A stretch of 64,000 bases of DNA from Calycina herbarum (lineage: Eukaryota > Ascomycota > Leotiomycetes > Helotiales > Pezizellaceae), in NCBI GenBank assembly GCA_001414485.1, contig LLEY01000093.1:62001-126000 (forward strand), read 5' to 3'. The first letter of the stretch is position 1; each line of letters starts with the position of its first letter. A model generated the notes under the pieces. That model searched no databases. It was not told the origin of the DNA and saw nothing but the letters and a program-made list of their open reading frames with translations. The translations under genes were made by a program, and so were the position numbers. This document shows positions 12,796-22,480 of the stretch, one piece after another.

Positions 12796-12951
12796 AGGAA
12801 TGTTAACAGGTTAATATTAGTATATAGGCTCTGGAGCTAGCCTACGGGATCGATACTATTAGGTTAGAAGTAAAGGAATATTAACAGGTTAATATTAACT
12901 TATAAGCTCTAGAGCTAACCTATAGGATCGATATTATTAGAGTAGAAATAG
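12796..12951 (+). repeat. two 78-bp tandem repeats encoding a 26-residue repeat in frame A
   Basis: The unit begins AGGAATGTTAACAGG at 12796 and recurs at 12874 as AGGAATATTAACAGG; the period is 78 bp, a multiple of three. In frame A each copy reads G(M/I)LTGQYQ...SxAxLxDRYYQ when TAA/TAG are taken as Q. Differences between copies are mostly CA/TG to TA. A third, degenerate start (RNRAMQKGQY) follows at about 12950. Confidence 0.7.
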
Positions 12952-14824
12952 AGCTATGTAGAAAGGTTAATATAGTCGGTGTTATATAGAATATTTATAA
13001 CGTCTTTAGGTTTAGTATTATCTTAACTATTAAGAAGTCTTCTTACTTATATTACTATCTCTTAGGTCTAGCTGTCTTGTGTTATCGTTACTACTAACTA
13101 GTAATAAATCTATAGATAGCTCTATATTAAATTTATATTAGTTCCTTATATACTATATAAGAGATATATTCTATACCTGTTCGGCTCTCTAACTGTGTTA
13201 TTCCTGCTTGATTACCTTGTTCGGTTATATATTTAGGTGTTTCTAGATCTATTATTAAAGAATACTTATTATATCCTAGTTCGTTCTAACTATCGGTAAT
13301 TTCATCCGTCGCTCTTTCTTAATTATACTTGCTATTTAGTATAGATTCTGAAATCTTAGTTAGAGTAGTATTAAACTAAGAATTAGCTTATCTTAATATT
13401 ATATCGCTTTAGTAGGAACCGTGCTTTACTCGTTAATGTTTTATAGAGTTAGTTCTATAGTTGTTGTATTTCCTCTTCTTTAGTAGTGAAGTTTTATTAG
13501 TAAGATCTATTTCAGAGTACCTCTTTAGTATCTTATTATTAAGGTATAGTATAACTCTCTTTATTAATAGAGTAGGATATAAAAGAAGTTCGTCTAAAGT
13601 CTAGCTATAGATAAGTAGACTGTCTAGAATAGTTAATACAGCTAGTTCGTCTAATAACTCTATATACTTAATAACTATAGAAAGTATAGTATTCTTAAAT
13701 ATAATAATAATTATTATATTATCTCTGCTTAATTTAACCTTCTATCTATAACTTCTTATTAGTTATTAATCGCGGTATAAGAGTTATAATAACTTATAAA
13801 CTTTTAACGTCAGAGCTGTGTTTAAGAAGAGAGCCAGGGCCTGCTTTAGCTAGTAACTGAAAGTAGTTCCTACTTCTTCTATAATCCGCTGCTACGGCTT
13901 TATACGATCTACTAGAGTTCTAAGTATACTTCTCGAAAGCAACGGTCTTTCGGCTATAACCTAATTCGAGCTCTAGGTTATCTACTACGAGTATAAGATA
14001 ATCTACATCGTAAGCTAAAAATATAAGACTAAGACGACTAGTGTAATTATATTCGCTGCTACGCTTCTATATCTTCTTATAGCTTTACTATAGTTAGTAA
14101 CCTCTTCTTATATCTTTCTATTACTGGAATATATTATCTTTAGTAGACTATAGTCTTTTATAGGACTCTAGAGAAAGAGGTGTAGCTTCTTTAAAGGCTT
14201 GAGCTACTTAAGCTAAACGCTGGGTTCGCGCTTTGCTATTATAGATTTCTATGAAATACTTAGTAGATGAAATTTCAGTGTTATAACAAGGCTGATCTAT
14301 TAAAACAGAGGTCCGGGTTAATAAGTAATACTACTAAGGTAGCGATCTTAGTATTAATACGTGTGCGTTAGACGCTAAGTACGAAGTCGTTTATAAGGTA
14401 TAGTATAGTAAGGTATCCTTCGAGGCTGGAATATTATTTATAGAGTTAGTTTCTAAAGAATCTAGTAAGACTATAGAGAGATTTAAGTAAGTCTAAGGTA
14501 TATTATAAAGCGTAGCCTTATAAATATATTTTTTATAAGTTTGTAGAAGTAGCTGCTAATAATCTTCTAAGGTACTCTGTTAAAGAAACTCTCTAAAAGC
14601 AGTGGCTAATACCTAGTTTAAGATTAGTAAGTTTAATATTAGTAGATAGAGTCTAATTACTACTAAGTAGATAATATGTTTTAGCGATAGTTTACTTAAG
14701 ATACTTATAAGAATATCTTCAGTACTCTCTAGAGCGGCGTAATTAGTTAACTCGCGAGTAATATTTATATTTGAAAGAAGTTGTTTATTTAGACAAAGTC
14801 TAGTATAAAAGTAAGAGGAAAGAG

Positions 14825-14870
14825 AGTAACAGAGCTTAAAGTTAACTCGTTGACTTTAAGCTCTGTCACT
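14825..14870. repeat. 46-bp hairpin inside frame A
   Basis: Two 21-nt arms (14825-14845 and 14850-14870) with core AACAGAGCTTAAAGT pair around a 4-nt loop CTCG. The two mismatches are both of RIP type, so the original arms were probably perfect. It lies in the coding frame and codes through both arms. Function unknown; transcript pairing or chance of a coding palindrome are both possible. Confidence 0.7.
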
Positions 14871-16498
14871 CGCTTAGAAAATACCGTCTTACTGTATTTG
14901 TATAATACGGCGGAGCTAAATAAAACGTTTGACTAAGCTGTATTCGGCTTACTCTCTTTTTTCTACGCCTTTTCTATCTCTTCTAAATCTAGGTATATAA
15001 GCAGATTCGACTCTAGATAATTTAAGTAACGTTACGACTTCGAATAGTATTATTCTAACCTACGTAATAAGGATCGCTTTTCAGACTATATCTCTACTCT
15101 CTAACTAGTGTTAATTAGTTTCTAGTAGTAGTTCTACAAGTCTATACTAAAGCTTTATACTACCTGTCGTTTCTTATATATAAACTAGATTCGGCTCTAT
15201 TCTAGCTAGAAGTGTACGGATCTTTGATTATATATATCTCTACTTAAGCGTGCGAACCTAGTATAATATATAAGTAAAGAGCTATATAATAAGATAACCT
15301 GCTATATATACCCTCTTTATTTCTAATTACTTACTACTACTATACTTCGTTTCTTTCTTAATTATACTTACTTCCTTTCGCTTAGCCGAGAAAAGTGAAT
15401 AAGAGTCCGCTCTCTATTTCTCTTTAACAAGTTTACCTTAGGCCTCTAACTCTAAAGCCTTATCTTTACCTAGGCCTAAATACGTTAACTAGGAGGAAGG
15501 AGTACCCGAATTACTTAGGACTACGAACAACTCGGATACGATTCGATATATCTGCCGTCTATCTTTTTAAGATTAAAATACGTCTTAAGTTATATTATTA
15601 GATCGGTGAGATCCTAGACTAGATTCCTTTTTAATATCCTTTACTACTAGAGCTTAATATAACGAAATCCTCGGGTATACTAGAGATCGCAAGGCTAGAG
15701 AGCTTTTAAGACTGCTATAACCAGTAGTTAGAAGGCCAGCTGTTTAGATATAGTCTTAGATACTACTAAATTTTACTTTCTAAGATTCTTATATAATCGT
15801 AAATAACTTCTATAATATTATCTACGCCGAAGTATATAAGGTCACTTTCTAAGAGTAGATAAGCTACTTATATAGATATAAAGAGTATACTATTATAAGA
15901 TTGTTATATAGAGTTTAGAATATACGTGAAATCCTTTATAGAAGGCTAATAGAGCTATCTTACTAGGAGAAGAATATGTTCCTTAAGGTTAAGGAGGTAA
16001 GTCTCTATTATAGTACTTTCTATAATAAATTACTAATGAATTTAATAGGAACTTCGCTCTCGACACTCTCTAGTATACTAGATTCTTACTAGCAGCCTAT
16101 AGCTCAGCTCTGTCTAACCCTAAGATACTCTTATTTATCTCTTCCGTTCTATTATAGCCCTATTTTCAAATAAGGACCCGGCTTATATAGTTAATCGATT
16201 TACTATTCTAGAAATACGGTTTACTCTTATAGCTAAGAAGGAAGATAATTAGAGTAAACTTTCTACGAACTTTTCTTTTCTCGAAGGAATCACTTATAGA
16301 GATCTAAAAGTACTAGCTAAGTTAATCACAGATATCGAGAGCGAGCTCTTTCGCGAATTTTCAGTTAAGGCTTTTATTAAACACTATAAGAAAACACACT
16401 CTAAGTATAGTAAGTAATAGTCGGCGTTAAGCGATAATGTTTTTATATATCTTACTATAGACCGCAGCTTAATTAGGCGTTTTGTTTAAGTTATAAAG

Positions 16499-16566
16499 GT
16501 AAGTGAACCTTCTTTATATATCTTTCTACTAAATCTAATACTTTCTAGTCTCTTTGTCTTTTGTAG
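16499..16566 (+). other. spliceosomal intron in frame A (68 bp)
   Basis: Donor GTAAGT follows AAAG; acceptor is CTTTTGTAG, preceded by a branch-like CTAAT and a T-rich tract. The coding phase before and after matches (phase 0), and the frame downstream stays open of TGA for 1.4 kb. This is the strongest single argument that frame A was a spliced nuclear gene. Confidence 0.7.
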
Positions 16567-18049
16567 AACCAAAGCTCTTTAACAGCCGTACTTAATAGTA
16601 TCCGAAGGTTAGACATTCCTACTATAGAACTATTATAGATATTAAAACTGTTTAGACTCATCGACCGGTATAGCAACTATATCTTATATTAGAAACAGTT
16701 ATCTAAGGAGTCCGAGCCCGTGCTTCCGTTCCTGCTTTCTTATTTTCAAGCAAGTATAATAGATCTTATAAGCGGGCTAACTGATTTTTTCTAATTTATA
16801 CTATACTTTAAATAGAGATAATAACGTAGTAGATTAGTTAAAGAGGAAAGTGATTTATTATAGAATTTATAAGAAGGCTTCGACACCGAAGAGGTTTAGA
16901 CCACGTTATATAATACGTTTATAATAGTATTAGCTATACTTATCTATCTATATTATCGATGTATATTTAGATATAGAATATATTATCCTAATATCGAGTA
17001 ATATATATAAGTTCCTAAGTCCTTAAACTCTCTCTAATCAACTTCTTCTAGAATCCGGCTTCTATATTCTTCTCTTCTAAAAATCTATAATAGTTAAAGA
17101 GAGGAGAGTAAACCAGCAGAGTTATAGGAAAAGATTAGCACCTAGTAGAATAAGCCCTCGAATATTCATAAACAGGTTTTCTAGGAGACTCGATTATAAC
17201 GTAATTAAGTGTATTACTATAAATATAATAGGAAACGCAAATACGACTATAGAGATATATACCTATATTAACACGTTTGTAAGAGATGCGACGCTTACTT
17301 ACCTAGGCTAAATTTAGTAGTAGAACTATTAAATCCTAAAAAAGTCGTCGCTCTCGACTAGTCCTAGATTTCTTAATTAAATACTAAAAGAACTAGAGTA
17401 AGTTTCGTCTTATAAAGTCTATTAATATATACCTTAGTATCGTTCTCGGAGATCTATAGTATTATCGATCAGCTTTTATCTAAGGAATATTAGCTTTTAT
17501 CGTATATATAGAAAGAATTTTTATAGAAAAATTTCCTCTATTACTTTATAGTAAGAGGAATAGAGGCTAAAGAGGAGAATATAAGAAAGGTAGAGGCTTT
17601 ATATAACCTAGACCTAATAGTAGAAGAGCTTTATAAGCTTTAGAATTACTTAATTATAAGTTAACCTAAACACGAGATATAGTATTAAACTAATTTCCTT
17701 TTAAGAAGAATATTAAGTTAAAGGTAAAGTTTCTAGTAAGAGATACTTAAGAAGTATAGATAGATTTCTCTATTAAACTAGTAAGTACTTCTATAATAAT
17801 TTTTTCCTTTAAAATAAGTAACTTAAGACAGATCCCTACTCTAATTATTAAGAAGTAAGGCAGATATAAGAATACTACTAAAGCTATTAAGTAACTAGTA
17901 GTTCCTCTACTCTCTTAGAATTAAATAATACCTCTCTTTATAACTTCTTAGACTAAAAGTCTTCTATCTAAACATCGGTTACTCTTATCTATAATATTCT
18001 AGGTATTCTAAAAGCCTAAGAAGCTATACGATATATGCTTTAAGAGAAG

Positions 18050-18180
18050 TGTTACTGGAATCGCTTAGAATCAGTAACACGTGATCTAGAACATTCTAGA
18101 ATTGTAAATTTATATATAAATACATTCTTTCTCTTCCTCTATTTAAGAGGTTTAAGATATAATAAAAGCATTTTTGTAAT
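18050..18180 (+). repeat. 5' LTR of the TRIM-like element
   Basis: 131 bp; starts TGTTACTGG and contains a palindromic AGAACATTCTAGAATT stretch and a TTTATATATAAATA promoter-like block. Less altered than its partner: ATCGCTT and CACGTGA here versus ATTGCTT and CATATGA in the 3' copy. Confidence 0.85.
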
Positions 18181-18549
18181 ATAGTAGTAATATAGGTTCT
18201 ATATAAAGTCTTTATAGACTGTATAGTAAGGGGGCTGTAAATGCTATGTTCTCTCGTAGATCTGGATAAGACTAGAATAGCTAGGTAATCTACGTAATCA
18301 AAGCACCTGTACGTATAAGGAGTCGGTCTTCTTATAAAACAAAAACCGAAGGAGTAGTCTTCTTATAAAATAAGAACCGGAGGAATATCTCACCTCTCTA
18401 AATACTCGGGTGAAAGACGTATAGTTTACTTATATACCTATGGTTTTCCTCTTCTATTAGAGGTCTACTAGAATTTAGAAGGAGGGTTTTTTACTCTAGG
18501 GTATCTATCTCTATATACTGATTCAGGGTGTGTACTAATTCAGAGGGAG

Positions 18550-18680
18550 TGTTACTGGAATTGCTTAGAATCAGTAACATATGATCTAGAACATTCTAGA
18601 ATTATAAATTTATATATAAATACATTCTTTCTCTTCCTCTATTTAAGAGGTTTGAGATATAATAAAAGTATTTTTTTATA
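18550..18680 (+). repeat. 3' LTR of the TRIM-like element
   Basis: Direct copy of 18050-18180, offset exactly 500 bp. Preceded by a purine tract and followed by the AGAAG duplication. Confidence 0.85.
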
Positions 18681-18942
18681 AGAAGAGAACCTAACTTATA
18701 TTAATAGAAAAATATACAAAAGCAGTAGTTTATATATATAAGGAAAGTAGCTAAGATACGCTTAACCTTAAAGATAATCCTAGGTCTAGTATATTAGTTA
18801 AGAATACTAAAAGATTAAGATTATAACTAATATATTAATAGATTCTTTAAGAATATAACTAGAAACTAGAAGACATATATAATAAAGTTAAGCGTAGGAA
18901 TAAAATTAATTAGAAATCTGTCTCTTTTTTAGAAGATCTTAA

Positions 18943-19086
18943 ATCTTAATAATTTTAAATCTTAATAATTTTAATATATCTTATTCTTCTTAATTAGTAT
19001 ATATATATTATCCCCTAGTTAAAACCTACTTAATATATATATAAAGAAGTCTTATATAAATAACAAGTTCGTATTTCCGAATTAGA
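18943..19086. other. AT-rich tail with short direct repeats
   Basis: Two 19-bp copies of AATCTTAATAATTTTAA overlap the end of frame A at about 18940-18980. The frame stays free of TGA up to the LTR at 19087, so frame A may extend here. Nothing else recognisable. Confidence 0.4.
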
Positions 19087-19549
19087 TATAACGAAACTTA
19101 AACGAACTAAACAAAGATAACTAAGTCTCGAAGGTTAGTATATAGGTAAGAAGTACAGATACGCCGGATTGTTTACTTAGAAGTGAACTCGTTACTTATA
19201 TCAAAGATATTAAATAAGATAATAAGATTAATAACTAAAGTTGAGTACGAAGCTCCTATCTAATAGCAGACGTGCTAGTCTTATATAGAACCTTCGTTCC
19301 TAAGTACGTTGCTTACATCGCTCGCGTCGCTCGCGTCGCTCGCGATTAAGGCGATTAGAGCGATATAGGCGATTACGTTATATAACTCTACGTGACTTCT
19401 AATATTACTATAATAGTAAGATCCTGAAATCCCTAATATCCTTTGTATTACTGATTTCCTCCTATGTTACTTTTCTTTCCTAGATATTATACCTTATCTT
19501 ATTAGAACGCTGTCTAGACTACTTACTACGTATACCGTGATTTATAACA
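19087..19549 (-). repeat. G1 LTR in reverse orientation (463 bp)
   Basis: Minus-strand LTR: reading the minus strand it starts TGTTATAAATCACGG and ends CGTTATA. On its internal side (19550-19621) is the reverse complement of the polypurine tract and of the last 70 bp of G1 internal sequence, so this is the 3' LTR of a minus-strand G1 copy whose body is gone. Its variable U3 block (repeated GCGACGCGA) matches that of the next LTR. Confidence 0.85.
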
Positions 19550-19621
19550 CTATCCCCTTCTTAGACTAGCGTGTCCCTACGCTTAAGTATAGCCTAAGAA
19601 ATATCGTTAAGAGGCTAGCAG
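19550..19621 (-). mobile_element. 72-bp remnant of G1 internal 3' end
   Basis: On the minus strand this ends CTAAGAAGGGGATAG immediately before the LTR and matches the sequences just upstream of the 3' LTRs of G1b (about 26890-26959) and G1c (about 61768-61838). It is cut off at 19621 where a forward LTR starts. Confidence 0.8.
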
Positions 19622-20083
19622 TGTTACGAATCACGGTATACGTGGTAAGTAGTCTAGACAGCGTTCTAATAAGATAAGGTATAACATCTAAGAAAGGAAA
19701 GTAATATAGGAGGAAATCAGTAATATAAAGGACATTTAGGATTTTAGGATCTTACTATTATAGTAATGTTGGAAGTTACATAGGGTTATATAACGTAATC
19801 GCCTATATCGCTCTAATCGCCTTAATCGCGAGCGACGCGAGCGACGCGAGTAATATAAGCGACGTACTTAGGAACGAAGGTTCTATATAAGACTAGCACG
19901 TCTGTTATTAGATAGGAGCTTCGTACTTAACTTTAGTTATTAATCTTATTATCTTATTTAATATCTTTGATATAAGTAACAAGTTTACTTTTAAGTAAAT
20001 AACCTAGTATATCTATACTTCTTACTATATACTAATCTTCGAGACTTAGTTATCTTTGTTTAGTTTATTTAAGTTTCGTTATA
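19622..20083 (+). repeat. 5' LTR of gypsy G1b (462 bp)
   Basis: Starts TGTTACGAATCACGG and ends TTTCGTTATA, followed by CTTTGAGCACCTGC, the same junction as in G1c. With 19087-19549 it makes an inverted repeat with arms of about 463 bp and a 72-bp centre. The U3 block carries GCGACGCGA repeats. It does not match the U3 of the 3' LTR at 26960. Confidence 0.88.
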
Positions 20084-22480
20084 CTTTGAGCACCTGCTTA
20101 GAAGTTTAGTTGCCATAGCCCTAGCAACTCCTACCGCAGCAGCTAGCTTAAATGCTAGTCGAGTCAACGTTGTAGGAGTATCTAGAAGTGTAACCGGAAG
20201 AACACCTGCTGGTATACAGTTAACTAGGAACGACGACAATATTAGCATACCAGACGCCCCCGAGCTCTACAAGGTCGAAGTACTTAAGTCTATTAAAGTT
20301 AAGATGCTAGATACGTATTATAGGAAGCGAAAGAAACTCGACTTATTTCTTCTCTAAATAGACATCTACTTTAACTTTAATTCTAATAAGTTCAAAGGTA
20401 ATTATAACTTACGTACTATCTTTGCTATCTCCTACCTTAGAGGATTAGTATTAGAATAGGCTTAGCTATACTTAGAGGATTTCTTTAAAAATAAGGATAA
20501 AGATAGAAAGATAGAATTAACTAAGATTATGTTTAAATCTTAGAGAGGATTTAAGGTAACTATTAGGAAAGTCTTTAGAGACTTCGATATAATCTAAACA
20601 GCTATATATAAGCTTTTAGAATTATACTAGACTAGATTAGTAATAGATTATACTAATAAATTTCAATGTTATAGAACGAAGTTAGGATAGGATACTATTA
20701 CTCTTATAGAACTCTTTTATAGAGGATTAAAGATATATATCTATAAGGAAATAACTAAGTAGAATATATAATTCTTAACTATTATAAGTATAATTAAGGA
20801 AGTTGTCTAACTAGATAACCGCTTATATGAATTTAGGAAGAGTAACCTTAGGTATAGGGAAAAGAGTAAAGGGTTAGGAAAGTGAAAGTACTCTTATACT
20901 AATAAGCATAGTAAGGAGGTAAATACTACGTAGAAGAAAACCTTTCTAAAGAAAGAAGGACTTTCCTAAGAAGAGTGAAATTATTAATATAAGTAGAACT
21001 TATATTATAATTATAGCTAACTAGGCTATAGAGTAAATAAGTATAGTAAGAAGAAAGACTCTAAGGGAAAGAAGTAAATTAATACTACTATTTAATAATA
21101 GGTAGCTTTAACCGATTATATTAAACTTATAGATAAGGAGCTTAAAATATAAGGATATAGAACCTAGATTAAAAATAATAAAAGAATTAGTAGTATATAA
21201 GATACTAATAATAATAGAGATCTACTTCTTAAAGAATATTATAATATATAATTAGTAATAGAACCCGAGTAACCTTTTTAAGAGGAATACGAATTACTAC
21301 TATCGACTAGTTCTTTAGAAACATTAGAATCATCTTCTAGTTTAGAAGAAGAGATATAGAATAAAGACTCTAAAGTTAGAGAAACTTAGGCTTTCTTTAG
21401 AACTTTTAAATAAGGAAATCGATAAGTATATATTAATAATTAGAAACTAGATTTCTAGAGTCCTTATATAATATAAGGAGTTAACCTAACTATCTTAATA
21501 ATATATATAGTTATAAGTAATAACCCTAAAATAATAACTCTAGTTAGTCTAATTACTAGACAAAAAACTATTAAAGGAAAGGAACTAGAATAGGAACGTT
21601 AACTAATTAAAAAACCTAGCTACTTTAAAGTAGAGGATATATAGAAAATATATAATATATTAGATAAAGTTAGTATATAGACATAGTAAGTTCTAATAGG
21701 ATTTAAGAGATGAATTAAAACCCCTTTTCTTAGGATACTGCTTAAAAATGTTATACTAAAGGAATTCAAGTAATATATTATTATTATATTAATTAGAGAG
21801 GATAGGTTAGTATTTAGAAAATATAACTTATAATAACTGTTTAGTATACTATTCTAGGAGCGAAGGGAGCTCGATATAACTAGGTAGGCTAAGATAGAAC
21901 TAAAGGAATTATACTATCTATTAGTAGAAGAACTATAGTTTATAGAAACAGTTTAAGAAACAATAGTACAATAGATATAATATAAGCTAAGTCTAACTTT
22001 AGACTAGTTATTATAGAAACGATTTAAAGGAATATTACTAGAGTCTACTAGAATAGTAGAATATTATTAGATATACGAGGTAGTATTATCAGATAAAGAA
22101 GGAGTAGTATTCTTTCCTTAGTCTTAGATTAGAGCTGTTAAAGAAAAGAATTTAAGAGATTATATATTTAAAGTTTACTATATAAAACTAGAGATAAGTA
22201 TACTAGAGGCTACTTTAGATTATCTATATATAGGAGAACTATAGTTTATAGAAGCTATTTTAGAAACTAGTTATAAATAGATCTAATATAACTATAGATA
22301 AATACTAAAGTAATTTATAAAGTAAATTCCTAAAACTATAAGAATCGTAGAATATAGATTAGTATATAAGGTAGTATATACTAATAAGGAAAAAGTAAGA
22401 TTCTTTCTATAGTATAAGAACAAAGGGAGAAAGAGGTATAATCGAGAAAATTAATCTTTCGAAGTCTAATATGTTAAAAC
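20084..22480 (+). pseudogene. gypsy G1b gag and protease region, degenerate
   Basis: Follows the 5' LTR. A zinc-knuckle remnant lies near 20995-21050 (NLYYNYS...GYRVNKYSKK in eroded form; G1c shows the same order). Beyond it lies acidic, low-complexity sequence and then, near 22340-22480, a block shared with G1a. Frame changes between segments are needed to follow it, so small indels have accumulated. Capsid-forming and RNA-packaging role inferred from family position. Confidence 0.65.

Larger units (their letters stand above)
18050..18680 (+). mobile_element. small non-autonomous LTR element (TRIM-like), 631 bp
   Basis: Two direct 131-bp LTRs (18050-18180 and 18550-18680) start TGTTACTGGAATC and enclose about 370 bp with no coding capacity. 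A purine tract AGAGGGAG directly precedes the second LTR, as a polypurine tract should. Flanking duplications AGAAG (18045-18049 and 18681-18685) are perfect. The interior has a roughly 32-bp direct repeat (GTCTTCTTATAAAA core) at about 18320-18385. The element is inserted in frame A exon 2. It would need enzymes from another element; parent family unknown. RIP damage is moderate: the 5' LTR is less mutated than the 3' LTR. Confidence 0.85.
12263..18942 (+). pseudogene. frame A: giant RIP-eroded coding sequence of unknown function, about 1,990 codons
   Basis: One plus-strand frame (codon starts at 12263, 15920 and 16496 are all in the same phase) runs 4.2 kb with many TAA/TAG but only about five TGA and no frameshift that I could find. 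A phase-0 intron at 16499-16566 (GTAAGTG...TTTTGTAG) then joins to a second exon that stays in one frame to 18049, is interrupted by the small LTR element, and resumes to a stop at 18940-18942 or beyond. RIP turns CAA, CAG and TGG into TAA/TAG but rarely makes TGA, so this pattern marks a former protein-coding gene. A Cys-rich stretch, HVCKRCDAYL, lies near 17280. No family recognised. The start is unknown; an in-frame ATG lies at 12302. Because RIP acts on repeats, it was probably multi-copy. Confidence 0.65.

Noticed and set aside
13980..14040. Copia reverse transcriptase motif on the minus strand
   Set aside because: A minus-strand reading gives AYDVDYLIL, vaguely like YVDDILL, but the plus-strand frame A is continuous here and no other copia domains surround it.
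12263..18942. Starship captain (DUF3435 tyrosine recombinase), telomere-linked helicase, KDZ or Crypton assignment for frames A and B
   Set aside because: Considered because these are large and repeated in fungi, but I found no catalytic R..H..R..Y pattern, Walker motifs or other signature; naming one would be a guess.
19087..20083. A single large DNA transposon with 460-bp inverted repeats
   Set aside because: The arms are clearly G1 LTRs with a polypurine tract between them.
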